From Candidatus Woesearchaeota archaeon (GTDB lineage Archaea > Nanobdellota > Nanobdellia > SCGC-AAA011-G17 > GW2011-AR17): a stretch of 12,112 bases of DNA. The notes beneath the pieces are model-generated. The model searched no databases. It worked only from the letters and a program-made list of their open reading frames with translations, and was not told the DNA's origin. The translations under genes were made by a program, and so were the position numbers. Numbering within the stretch: the first letter of the stretch is position 1; each line of letters starts with the position of its first letter. Below, piece by piece: positions 1-6,629 of this stretch. The DNA is taken from contig JACQSW010000078.1 in assembly GCA_016211095.1 (NCBI GenBank), positions 1 through 12,112 of the forward strand, written 5' to 3'.

Positions 1-1
1 A

Positions 2-385
2 TATAATTCAAAAGGAAAGTATTCTATTGGGGGAAGCGGAACAGGCCTGTATTCAGGTTACAACATAAAACAAACTATCGGCGCAGCAGAAAAATTTGTT
101 GGAATAGACTTATTAAAAATAAATGGCAACAGATGTACATCCGAAGTGGATTACAACAATTTAAAGGCTGTTTTGAAATTCCCGCCAAACAACGACTTCG
201 CAATTTATGTGGCAACCTCTTTCGATGCCGAAGGCCATTACACCTTAGACGCAAGCACAACTTATTGCCAGTTTAAATCGCTATATGAAGGCGCAGACGT
301 TATTGTGAAAGAAATGAGGGATTGGGTTTTGAACCCACAAGATTTATCAACAACCTCCGCAGTGATAAATATTCAGGTATGGTAA
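2..385 (+). CDS. C-terminal part of an uncharacterised, probably exported protein (left end cut off)
   Basis: The frame is open from the left edge of the window and gives 127 visible residues before the TAA at 383-385. I do not recognise a family. The visible part begins with a Gly/Ser/Tyr-rich stretch, followed by alternating short hydrophobic and polar segments that look like beta structure. It has two cysteines (visible residues 45 and 89) that could form a disulfide. There is no membrane segment in the visible part. One base separates its stop from the start of the pilin-like gene, so the two are almost certainly cotranscribed and translationally coupled. In archaea such pairs often encode surface or pilus-associated proteins; that role is inferred only from the neighbour. 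The N-terminus lies outside the window, so a signal peptide cannot be checked. Confidence 0.7.
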   Translation, partial: YNSKGKYSIGGSGTGLYSGYNIKQTIGAAEKFVGIDLLKINGNRCTSEVDYNNLKAVLKFPPNNDFAIYVATSFDAEGHYTLDASTTYCQFKSLYEGADVIVKEMRDWVLNPQDLSTTSAVINIQVW

Positions 386-386
386 C

Positions 387-878
387 ATGGATAAAAAAGG
401 ATTCATAAGAACAGTCGAAGCTGTAATTGCAATCGCTATTCTATTGTTGTTTGTTTATACTATCCTGCCGAAACAAAAAGTTGCGGTAGATGCTATACCC
501 TACAATGTAGAAGTTGCCCAAAAAGCAATCTTAGAAAAAATAGGCACGGATTCAACTTTACGGCAAGGCCTTGCTGATTTTGCCGTTTTACCAGATGTGC
601 AATCTGCAATTTATAGTTCTGACCCTAATGTTGGGAGCATCCCGACAAACACTGTGGCAGAAACAATCTTTCTCAGCTTAGCTAAAAAATATACACCTGC
701 AGGTTACGATTTTGCTTTTAGGATTTGCACAAAAACAACCTGTGTGCTTGACCCACCAAACCCTGCTGCGATGGAAGATTTAAGCAAAAAATCAGTTTTT
801 ATGGGTGACACCATGATTGCTTCAAGCGAAACAGGCCAGAATCCGAGAATTGTAAGGTTTTGGATGTGGAAAAAATAG
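387..878 (+). CDS. Pilin-like protein with an N-terminal FIRTVEAVIAI membrane segment
   Basis: This is a 163-residue protein. It starts with a short positively charged leader (MDKKG), then FIRTVE and a strongly hydrophobic helix (about residues 10-27), like the leader and N-helix of archaeal type IV pilin-like proteins. The rest (residues 30-163) is a soluble, presumably extracellular domain with one close cysteine pair (C114, C119) that could be a disulfide. In classical prepilins the conserved Glu is at +5 after the processed Gly. Here Gly5-Phe6 would put Glu11 at +6, so processing by an archaeal prepilin peptidase is plausible but unproven. The protein may instead stay as a simple N-anchored surface protein. 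The ATG lies one base after the preceding stop, with no strong ribosome binding site, which suggests translational coupling. The transcript probably ends at the hairpin just downstream. Confidence 0.75.
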   Translation: MDKKGFIRTVEAVIAIAILLLFVYTILPKQKVAVDAIPYNVEVAQKAILEKIGTDSTLRQGLADFAVLPDVQSAIYSSDPNVGSIPTNTVAETIFLSLAKKYTPAGYDFAFRICTKTTCVLDPPNPAAMEDLSKKSVFMGDTMIASSETGQNPRIVRFWMWKK

Positions 879-895
879 CAGAGAGTGCGTCATAA

Positions 896-940
896 AAAAA
901 TAAAAAATGGCTAATAGCGATTATTAGCTTCTTTTTTCGA
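896..940. terminator. Bidirectional hairpin/T-tract terminator between convergent genes
   Basis: GCTAATA at 910-916 and TATTAGC at 922-928 form a perfect 7-base inverted repeat with a 5-base loop. On the + strand it is followed by CTTCTTTTTT (929-938). On the minus strand it is followed by a run made almost only of T (complement of 896-908). It therefore serves the pilin-like gene from the left and the hemerythrin gene from the right. The right arm overlaps the hemerythrin stop codon (924-926). Archaeal termination depends mainly on the T-tracts, so the hairpin itself may be secondary. Confidence 0.6.
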
Positions 941-1457
941 ATTCTTTGGCTATGCTTAAATATTTTTCTTTTGTTCCTTTAGCAAAGTTTTTCTTTTCCG
1001 CTTCAACAAACCTTTCCAGCATCAATTTTTGGACTTTGCCATCAAGCACGTCATCTGCCATTGGGTAAAGTATGTTGTCTTCCTTGAATATGTGCTCTTG
1101 GAGCAATCCTGCATAGCCCTTGGCGTTTTCTATTATTTTTTGGGTGTTTTTCTTTTTCAAGCCTTCTTCTAGCTCTTTTATGTAGTTTCTTCCAAGGTCA
1201 TGTTCGTGGAGCATTTGGTCTGTTGGGTTGCAGTGCATTTCTACGCTGTCTTTGCGCAATTCATAGAATAGTATGTCTTCTTCTTTTGCGTGATGAAATT
1301 TGTCTGCGTAGTTCCTTATGAATTCGATTGCTTTTTTGAAGAAGTCTTCATCAAGTTTTTTCCCTTCTTCCATTGCGTGGCACTCTTTGAAAAGCGCTTC
1401 CGTAACTTTTAGTATGTTTTTGTGTTCTTCTGAAAGTATTTCTGTGGCTTTTTTCAT
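924..1457 (-). CDS. Hemerythrin HHE-domain protein
   Basis: This 177-residue, all-helical cytosolic protein belongs to the hemerythrin/HHE cation-binding family, which binds a di-iron centre and is used for O2, NO or iron/redox sensing or storage. Likely ligands are visible in order: His12 (EEHKNIL), His56 and Glu60 (FHHAKEED), His86 (EHDLGR), and His122 with Glu126 (HIFKED). The length matches stand-alone HHE proteins of bacteria and archaea. The frame extends 32 codons upstream, but the ATG at 1457 is chosen because an exact GGAGGT (1465-1470) lies 7 bases before it. The upstream extension would run through the divergent promoter. The gene is divergent from the HxlR regulator and shares its intergenic region, so it is a likely target of that regulator. 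The precise physiological role (oxygen, NO or iron) cannot be told from sequence. Confidence 0.9.
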   Translation of the reverse strand: MKKATEILSEEHKNILKVTEALFKECHAMEEGKKLDEDFFKKAIEFIRNYADKFHHAKEEDILFYELRKDSVEMHCNPTDQMLHEHDLGRNYIKELEEGLKKKNTQKIIENAKGYAGLLQEHIFKEDNILYPMADDVLDGKVQKLMLERFVEAEKKNFAKGTKEKYLSIAKEFEKRS

Positions 1458-1541
1458 TTCAATTACCTCCTTAGTATATTTTTTATAGTAAGTATAAAAA
1501 AGAAACTTATATAAATATGTGGAAGTTTCCAAAAGTATACC
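1458..1541. promoter_or_regulatory. Divergent promoter region with candidate HxlR operator
   Basis: This 84-base region serves two divergent genes. For the + strand, a TATA-like TTATATAAATA (1508-1518) puts the start site about at the ATG of the HxlR gene (1542), so that mRNA is probably leaderless; no ribosome binding site is present. For the minus strand, TATA-like sequence near 1491-1502 or 1508-1518 would give a short leader carrying the GGAGGT at 1465-1470. GAAACTT (1502-1508) and AAGTTTC (1523-1529) form an inverted repeat that flanks the + strand TATA box. A second small palindrome, GGAAGTTTCC, covers 1521-1530. A repressor bound here would block both promoters. Confidence 0.5.
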
Positions 1542-1901
1542 ATGGGAGACCAATGCACAATATACAAAACAGTAGACTTCATAGGCAAGAGATGGACAAT
1601 CCTAATACTCTTAGAAATCTACAAAGGCAGCTCAAAATGGAAAAGATACTCCCAAATAAAAAATAAAATCCCGGAAATGACCCCCAAAATATTCTCCGCA
1701 AGGCTAAAAGAGCTGGAAATACAAGGCCTGATAAACAAAAAGATTGATGCCAAAACATTCCCAATAAAATCCGAATACAGCCTAACAAAAGCAGGCGAAG
1801 AATTCATGAAAGTCATCAAAGACGTCAAGCAGTGGACAATAAAATGGAAAAATTATAATCCCCTCTGCAAAAACGGCGACTGCAAACAATGCGAAATTTA
1901 A
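1542..1901 (+). CDS. HxlR-family winged-helix regulator with C-terminal Cys cluster
   Basis: This is a 119-residue DNA-binding protein. It has the HxlR-family layout: Cys5 near the N-terminus, the IGKRWTILILLEIYKG helix (residues 14-29), a helix-turn-helix around 35-62 (IPEMTPKIFSARLKELE then GLI), a wing at about 63-80 and YSLTKAGEEF (79-88). HxlR proteins are dimeric cytosolic regulators, often sensing aldehydes, thiols or redox state through the N-terminal Cys. This copy adds three cysteines in its last eleven residues (C109, C114, C117), which together with Cys5 could bind a metal; that is inference. It probably has a leaderless mRNA and binds the inverted repeat around its own TATA box, so autoregulation and control of the divergent hemerythrin gene are likely. 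Its last 13 bases overlap the start of the next gene. Confidence 0.88.
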   Translation: MGDQCTIYKTVDFIGKRWTILILLEIYKGSSKWKRYSQIKNKIPEMTPKIFSARLKELEIQGLINKKIDAKTFPIKSEYSLTKAGEEFMKVIKDVKQWTIKWKNYNPLCKNGDCKQCEI

Positions 1902-2326
1902 AAAAAAGCAAAAAGCACACAGAAGTCATTCTTTACGCATCCACCTTCAGCATAATTATTTTTCTTGTTTTTGGAATAATTACCTCTTTGATACCAACAA
2001 ATTTCTTTGCGAGAATGACGCCACCAACATCCCTCGACTACACTTTCCTTATCTTAACGTCCATTTTACTAGGAACTTATATTAGCCTCTACAAATATCA
2101 AAAAAAATACTCAACTAAAACGTGCACAGTTGCAGCCTACAGTGGGGGAGCATCAGGATTTTTGGGATTCGGATGCGCAGTATGCAACAAAATCCTTATA
2201 CTATTATTAGGTGTGACTGGCGTTTTGGCTTACGTCGAACCATACAAACCAATATTTGGATTAGTAGGCGTTACTTTGCTTTCATACGCAGTATACATTA
2301 AAAGCAAAAATATATTAAGAGATTAA
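1889..2326 (+). CDS. Four-helix membrane protein with CxxC in a helix (MerT-like, putative metal transporter)
   Basis: This 145-residue protein has a basic N-terminus and four predicted membrane helices (about 13-36, 51-68, 86-114, 118-137). The third carries GFGCAVCNKILILLLGVTG, with Cys96 and Cys99 at the membrane edge and glycines after it. Cys79 lies just before it. This resembles the membrane-embedded Cys pair plus glycine pattern of MerT-type mercury carriers and of small archaeal membrane proteins in metal clusters, but I cannot assign a named family with certainty. The ATG lies inside the end of the HxlR gene in another frame (13-base overlap), so the two are translationally coupled. 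Its place between an HxlR regulator and Cys-rich proteins suggests metal or thiol handling; the direction of transport and the substrate are unknown. Confidence 0.75.
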   Translation: MRNLKKSKKHTEVILYASTFSIIIFLVFGIITSLIPTNFFARMTPPTSLDYTFLILTSILLGTYISLYKYQKKYSTKTCTVAAYSGGASGFLGFGCAVCNKILILLLGVTGVLAYVEPYKPIFGLVGVTLLSYAVYIKSKNILRD

Positions 2327-2353
2327 GGATATGGATTAACTTAAAAAAATACG

Positions 2354-2503
2354 ATGGTAAAAGAAGCTTATATTTGTGAAGAATGCAGCTTAATTTATGC
2401 CGATAAAGGCGTTGCAGAAAAATGTGAAGCGTGGTGCAGAAAAACTAAAAGTTGCAACATCCAAATCATCAAAAAAGCAATTGGAAAATTAATAAAATGC
2501 TAA
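2354..2503 (+). CDS. 49-residue Cys-rich protein, probable small metal-binding protein
   Basis: This short gene runs from ATG 2354 to TAA 2501-2503 and encodes 49 residues with six cysteines (8, 11, 24, 28, 34, 49). The pattern is YICEECSLIYAD, then EKCEAWCRK and KSCNIQIIKKAI. C8/C11 form a knuckle, and with C24/C28 or C34 they could bind Zn2+, Cu+ or Hg2+. I believe similar tiny proteins with CxxCxLxYxD and CExWCxxxxSCN occur in archaea and candidate-phyla bacteria, but this is from memory and no function is established. It starts 27 bases after the MerT-like gene, and the next gene's ATG overlaps its last seven bases, so it lies inside a tight operon. That overlap and the dense Cys spacing make it a real gene despite its size. 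A metallochaperone or metal sequestration role is inferred. Confidence 0.75.
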   Translation: MVKEAYICEECSLIYADKGVAEKCEAWCRKTKSCNIQIIKKAIGKLIKC

Positions 2504-2940
2504 CTGAAATTCAAAAAAGAAAAATAAGGAATTGGTCAATCTTTATCACCATAATGGCATTAGTCATTGGCGGAATCTACTTACTAGTTTCGAGCATCAA
2601 AACCCTGCCGCCCACAGACATAATCGGGCATATTGAACAAAGTCCATCGTCACATATTCTGAAAGAGCCTATGCCTATAAAAATGCAAAAGCACATGCTA
2701 GAGCATAGCGATGGCAAAGGCAAGCCAGGTGTAGTAATAAACTATAACTGCAATGATTACCAGTGCGAAGAAGGCTTAGTTAATAACCTTGAGGGGTTTG
2801 CCAAAAAGTATGATAATGTTTATGTGGCTCCATTCAAAAATATGGATGCAAAAATAGCTTTAACAAGATACGGCAAAATTGAAGTATTGGATAGTTTTGA
2901 TGAACAAAGAATTGAGCAGTTCATACAAAATGGATACTAA
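2497..2940 (+). CDS. Membrane-anchored DUF3105-type protein
   Basis: This is a 147-residue protein with one membrane anchor (about residues 12-33) and an outside-facing domain. The domain shows features I associate with the DUF3105 family: an early His motif (GHIEQSPSSHI, H45 and H53), MQKHMLEHSDG (H66, H70), GVVINYNC, and VYVAPFKNMDAKIALTRYGKI near the end. Cys85 and Cys90 are additional. The several His residues and the Cys pair could bind a metal, but the family's function is unknown. The start is taken as the ATG at 2497, which overlaps the stop of the small Cys-rich gene. The frame is open 15 codons further up to 2452, but that would read through the neighbouring gene. It is the last gene of the HxlR cassette. 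A T-rich stretch (2941-2958) ends it, facing the copA end. Confidence 0.8.
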   Translation: MLTEIQKRKIRNWSIFITIMALVIGGIYLLVSSIKTLPPTDIIGHIEQSPSSHILKEPMPIKMQKHMLEHSDGKGKPGVVINYNCNDYQCEEGLVNNLEGFAKKYDNVYVAPFKNMDAKIALTRYGKIEVLDSFDEQRIEQFIQNGY

Positions 2941-2959
2941 AAATTTATTTTTCTAAATA

Positions 2960-5560
2960 TCAAATTGACGGTTTATACCTCTTCATCATTAAAGAATTAG
3001 TAACAACACTAATTGAGCTGAAAGCCATTGCCGCCCCAGCTATAACCGGATTGAGGAGCCAGCCGGTGAATGGGTAAAGTATGCCTGCAGCAACAGGGAT
3101 TCCTACGATGTTGTAGAAGAATGCCCAAAAAAGGTTTTGTTTTATTTTTTTCATTGCGTAGCTGCTTAAGCCTATGGCCATAACGACGTCTCTTAAGTCT
3201 TCTTTGATGAGGACGATGCTTCCCGCCTCTATTGCTATGTCTGTTCCTGAGCCTATGGCTATTCCCACATCCGCTTGGGTTAGGGCTGGAGCATCATTTA
3301 TGCCGTCGCCAACCATGCCAACTTTTTTGCCTTCTTCCTGAAGCTTCTTTATCTCTTTGGCTTTGTCTTCCGGCAAAACCTCCGCTAAAACTCTGGCTAT
3401 GCCGAGTTGTTTGCCTATTGCTTCCCCAGTTCTCCTGTTGTCGCCAGTTATCATTACTACTTCTTTTTCCATTCTTTGCAGTGCCATAACAGCTTCTTTT
3501 GAATAGTCTTTTAACGTATCGGCAACGGCGATTAGGCCTGCAGCTTTGTCATCGACGCTGAGGATTACAACTGTTTTTCCTTCAAGTTCAAGTTTTTGTA
3601 TTTTGCCCTCGTAAGAAGCGATATCAATTTTTTTCTCTTCCATCAGTTTTCTGTTGCCGAGATAAATCGTTTTTCTCCTGTAAACCGCCTTAACACCTTT
3701 TCCTGTTATTGAGATGAAGTGGTCTGCGTCTGGAACTTTGATGTTTTTTTCTTTTGCAGAGTTTATGATTGCTTCCCCAAGCGGGTGTTCGGATCTTTTT
3801 TCTGTTATTGCAGCAAATTTTATTAGTTCATCCGAGCTGATGTTTGCGAGTTCAACTATGTCTGTGACTTGAGGTTTTCCCTTGGTTAATGTTCCTGTTT
3901 TATCGAATACGATTGTGCTTAATTGGTGTGTTGTTTGCAGGGCGGCCGCATTTTTAATGAGGATGCCGTGCTCTGCCCCAAGGCCTGTTCCGACCATGAC
4001 TGCTGTTGGCGTCGCTAATCCCAAGGCGCATGGGCAGGCTATTATTAGCACCGCAACAAAGATGGTCAGTGCGAAAGCAAATCCGAACCCTAAAACATAC
4101 CAAATTATGAACGAGATTATCGCTAATGTAATTACTGTTGGGACAAAGTATGCTGAGATTTTGTCTGCTAATTCTTGGATTGGGGCTTTTGAGCCTTGGG
4201 CTTCTTCTACTAGCTTGATGATTTGGGCGAGAGCTGTGTCCGCGCCAACCTTTGTTGCCTTAAATTTGAGGTAGCCAGCTTTGTTGATAGTGGCGCCTAT
4301 AACTTTGTCGCCTTTTGTTTTTTCTATTGGTATGCTTTCACCTGTTATCATTGATTCGTCAACAGAAGAGTGGCCATCTATGATTAATCCGTCTACAGGT
4401 ATTTTTTGCCCAGGCTTAACAATTACTACATCTCCAACTATCACCTCTTCAATTGGGATGGTTATCTCTTGTTCGTTTCTTATGACTATAGCTGTTTTTG
4501 GCTGCAAGCCCAGCAATTTTTTTATTGCTTCTGAGGTTTTCCCCTTCGCAAGAGCCTCAAGCCACCTACCCAAAAGTAGGAAGGCGATTAGCAAACCAGC
4601 AGTTTCATAATATAAGTTGCCTTGCGTAGCCTTTCCCGTCCAAATATATATCGACACGACTAAACTATAAACATAAGCTGTTCCTGTTCCTATAGCTATC
4701 AATGTATCCATGTTTGCTGTCCAAGTTTTAATCACAGCTGTTACCCCCCTAGTGAAAAATTGGTAGCCAGCAATCATTATTGGGGTTGTCAGCAATAATT
4801 GTATGATAGCCATATTCTGTTCTACAACATGAGGCACGGAAAGTTTTAGTGCATGGGCCATGGCAAAATAGACAAGTGGCACGCTGAGAATTACTGCGAT
4901 TAGGAACTTACGCTTAAGGGCCCTGATCTCTCTTTCTCTTTCTTCTTTCTCAACATCTTTAAGCCCTTCCTCTACCGATTCGTAGCCTGCGTCTCGGATT
5001 ATTTTTTTTATTTTTTCAGGATTAGTCACTTCTTGGCGATAAGTTATTACCGCCTTTTCTGTCACGAGAAGCTCTTTCGATACGATGCCTTCTGCGTGTT
5101 CCAACGCTGAGCTCACAGTGCTTATGCAGTGCGGATTATCCATCCCAATCACTTTTAATCTTAAAACTTTTAGGTTGTTTGCATGTTCCTTGATAACATT
5201 ATACCCAGTATCTTCGATCTTTTTTTCTAATTCTTCTATCTTTATTTGGTTGGGATCGTAGTCGACGTACGCTTTTTCTGTGGCAAAATTGATGCTTGCG
5301 TTAGAAACTCCGCCAGTTTTTTTTAGTGCAGCCTCGATTGTTGCTACGCAGCTAGCGCAAGTCATCCCCTTAATCCTTATTATTGCCTTTTCACTTTTAT
5401 TTCCGGAAGAACCCTTGATGCTTGTTGAAGATTCTTCTTTTCCTAAGAATTTTTCTAAACAGTTTTTGCTGCAAAAATAATGAGTTCGGCCAGATTTTGT
5501 TGTTTTAAATTTGACTGTTGCTGGCTCAACATCCATCCCGCAGATGGGGTCTTTTACCAT
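2960..5560 (-). CDS. copA: Cu+-exporting P1B-type ATPase with N-terminal YHS and two HMA domains
   Basis: This 866-residue membrane pump hydrolyses ATP to move Cu+ (or Ag+) out of the cytosol. Domains in order: a YHS/TRASH-type metal site (DPICGM at 4-9, C30 and C34); a normal HMA domain with GMTCASC (65-71); a second HMA-like domain (131-196) whose motif is GMDNPHC, so only Cys145 remains; eight membrane helices; the TGES phosphatase loop (406-409); CPC in the ion path (509-511); DKTGT phosphorylation site (Asp553); the HP dipeptide (592-593); GDGINDAP (751-758); and YN (816-817) plus MAFSS (845-849) in the last helices, as expected for the Cu+ subgroup. It is the last gene of a four-gene unit, 14 bases after the preceding stop, with no clear ribosome binding site of its own. 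It is full length and has no missing catalytic residue. Confidence 0.96.
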   Translation of the reverse strand: MVKDPICGMDVEPATVKFKTTKSGRTHYFCSKNCLEKFLGKEESSTSIKGSSGNKSEKAIIRIKGMTCASCVATIEAALKKTGGVSNASINFATEKAYVDYDPNQIKIEELEKKIEDTGYNVIKEHANNLKVLRLKVIGMDNPHCISTVSSALEHAEGIVSKELLVTEKAVITYRQEVTNPEKIKKIIRDAGYESVEEGLKDVEKEEREREIRALKRKFLIAVILSVPLVYFAMAHALKLSVPHVVEQNMAIIQLLLTTPIMIAGYQFFTRGVTAVIKTWTANMDTLIAIGTGTAYVYSLVVSIYIWTGKATQGNLYYETAGLLIAFLLLGRWLEALAKGKTSEAIKKLLGLQPKTAIVIRNEQEITIPIEEVIVGDVVIVKPGQKIPVDGLIIDGHSSVDESMITGESIPIEKTKGDKVIGATINKAGYLKFKATKVGADTALAQIIKLVEEAQGSKAPIQELADKISAYFVPTVITLAIISFIIWYVLGFGFAFALTIFVAVLIIACPCALGLATPTAVMVGTGLGAEHGILIKNAAALQTTHQLSTIVFDKTGTLTKGKPQVTDIVELANISSDELIKFAAITEKRSEHPLGEAIINSAKEKNIKVPDADHFISITGKGVKAVYRRKTIYLGNRKLMEEKKIDIASYEGKIQKLELEGKTVVILSVDDKAAGLIAVADTLKDYSKEAVMALQRMEKEVVMITGDNRRTGEAIGKQLGIARVLAEVLPEDKAKEIKKLQEEGKKVGMVGDGINDAPALTQADVGIAIGSGTDIAIEAGSIVLIKEDLRDVVMAIGLSSYAMKKIKQNLFWAFFYNIVGIPVAAGILYPFTGWLLNPVIAGAAMAFSSISVVTNSLMMKRYKPSI

Positions 5561-5574
5561 ATTAGATAGTTAGT

Positions 5575-6048
5575 CTACTCCCACTTAAATACCCTTTCCT
5601 CAACCTTAGGTATTCCCTTGATTGTTATTGTGAAGCTCTTTGTTTCTTCCCCAACATCAAATACTAATGCGTCTGTTACGTGATGGCCGCTAAGGCTTGG
5701 AGCAGAACTAGGCTTTATTGATTTTCCGTTATATTCCAGCGTTGTGATTTGTTTGAGGTCGAATTGGCTTAAATCAACAGAATGAGTGTTAGCAGCTATT
5801 GTGACTTTTAGCTGGCCATTCTCCACCCCTTCCGGCGTTAAGTCTATTCCTACATTGCCCTCATCTGTGTTGCCGCTAGCCTTTGTTTCAAATCCTTGGC
5901 TATTTGGAGGTGCATATGCGGTTGTTTTACCGTTACTGCTTGCTTTTTTTGTGTTAAACCATGTTGGTTGGATAAGGGCAAAAATAAGCCCCGCCACTAC
6001 CACAATTAATAATCCGTATAGTATATATTTTGTATAATCTTTTTCCAT
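5575..6048 (-). CDS. Membrane-anchored protein with external GHH-motif domain, copper-operon partner
   Basis: This is a 157-residue protein with an N-terminal membrane helix (about 8-27), a Ser/Thr/Gly/Asn-rich linker (30-65) and a beta-rich external domain (66-157). The domain contains NTHSVDLSQFDLK, PSLSGHHVTDALVF and GIPKVEERVFKW at the end. His89, His122 and His123 are candidate metal ligands. I have the impression of a recurrent archaeal/bacterial family with this pattern next to metal pumps, but I cannot name it. A GTG at 6057 is in frame. The ATG at 6048 is preferred because AAGGTGA lies about six bases upstream. That site also contains the stop of the previous gene, so the two are coupled. 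A role in binding or relaying copper outside the membrane is inferred from its position directly before copA. Confidence 0.75.
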   Translation of the reverse strand: MEKDYTKYILYGLLIVVVAGLIFALIQPTWFNTKKASSNGKTTAYAPPNSQGFETKASGNTDEGNVGIDLTPEGVENGQLKVTIAANTHSVDLSQFDLKQITTLEYNGKSIKPSSAPSLSGHHVTDALVFDVGEETKSFTITIKGIPKVEERVFKWE

Positions 6049-6053
6049 TTTTT

Positions 6054-6458
6054 TCACCTTCTATTAAACTTGTCTTTTGCAAATAAAATTATTGCGGTTA
6101 AAACAATTAGCCCCCCAAAAATCCAAAAGAAAGTGGAAAATTTTTGTAAAGGCTGGAACGGTACGCCGGCAATTATGAAACCCGAATTTAAGATAATTAG
6201 GTTTTTTGAGATGCATTTCTTTTTGAAGTAAACTACCACGGTGATTATTAAAAATATTACCGCAATCACCCATAATGGTACAGCGATTTTTGTAAGGAAC
6301 AACAAAGGCATCCCAGCTACGGCTATTCCAACCATGCTTAAGAGCGCCACTATGCCTAAGCAGATGTTGTGGCATACCTGCCACGATCCGAGGATGCTTG
6401 TAGCGCCCGAAACGCTCCCTGTTGCCCCTATGAGCTTTTCTTTTATATTTCGAATCAT
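6054..6458 (-). CDS. Multi-helix membrane protein with CHxxC motif in a copper operon
   Basis: This 134-residue integral membrane protein has helices at roughly 33-56, 58-78, 86-100 and 110-127. The motif WQVCHNIC (C29, H30, C33) sits at the mouth of the first helix and is followed by GMPLLFL (49-55). Cys82 lies in a basic loop after helix 2 (FKKKCISK). The arrangement recalls small Mer-type or copper carriers that pass metal through a Cys pair, but no family is certain. The start codon directly follows the stop of the small YHS gene (TAAATG), and its own stop lies within the ribosome binding site of the next gene, so it is in the middle of the copper operon. A longer frame on the same strand (6064-6474) is only a shadow: its product lacks membrane character and family motifs. 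Confidence 0.75.
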   Translation of the reverse strand: MIRNIKEKLIGATGSVSGATSILGSWQVCHNICLGIVALLSMVGIAVAGMPLLFLTKIAVPLWVIAVIFLIITVVVYFKKKCISKNLIILNSGFIIAGVPFQPLQKFSTFFWIFGGLIVLTAIILFAKDKFNRR

Positions 6459-6629
6459 TTAGTGGCCGCAGCATCCCTTGTGCTCTTGGTGCTCTTCCTT
6501 CTTTAGTTCTGCTTCATATTTTTTTAGGCAGTTCTCATGGCAGAACCACTCGCCATGCTTGCTTATCCCTTTTCCTTTTTCTTCTTTCATTCCGCATATT
6601 GGGTCTTTTTTCTTAAACAGTCCAAACAT
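6459..6629 (-). CDS. Small stand-alone YHS-type metal-binding protein with His/Cys tail
   Basis: This 56-residue protein carries a single YHS/TRASH-like metal site: DPICGM (9-14), then EWFCHENCLKKY (27-38) with C12, C30 and C34 as ligands. It ends in a lysine/glutamate stretch and the tail HQEHKGCCGH. The same spacing, DPICGM followed by FCxxNCLxKF, opens the CopA protein of this operon, so the two are related modules. Such domains bind transition metals and in metal operons are thought to act as small metallochaperones or sensors; the tail probably adds binding capacity. The start at 6629 is set by GGGAGG (6639-6644) nine bases upstream. An out-of-frame ATG at 6637 lies too close to that site. 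It is the first gene of the copper unit. Cytosolic location is inferred from the absence of a signal. Confidence 0.85.
   Translation of the reverse strand: MFGLFKKKDPICGMKEEKGKGISKHGEWFCHENCLKKYEAELKKEEHQEHKGCCGH

Noticed and set aside
1458..1553. N-terminal extension of the hemerythrin gene by 32 codons
   Set aside because: It would translate the promoter and the GGAGGT site, and the ATG at 1457 fits the family start.
2452..2496. Earlier ATG for the DUF3105-type gene
   Set aside because: The extra 15 codons fall inside the Cys-rich small gene and have no ribosome binding site; the ATG at 2497 directly precedes the membrane anchor and overlaps the small gene's stop in typical operon fashion.
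3232..4610. Several open + strand frames opposite copA (3232-3489, 3882-4274, 4281-4610)
   Set aside because: They lie antisense to strongly conserved P-type ATPase motifs, have no family features or ribosome binding sites, and arise from its codon use.
5130..5160. Sequence error or frameshift as the reason for the odd second HMA motif in CopA
   Set aside because: The reading frame and the rest of the HMA-like domain are intact on both sides, so a real substitution is more likely.
6064..6474. A 136-residue minus-strand frame overlapping the CHxxC membrane protein
   Set aside because: The alternative frame (6054-6458) gives a coherent membrane protein with operon-type junctions; this one gives a basic, low-hydrophobicity product that begins inside the small YHS gene.
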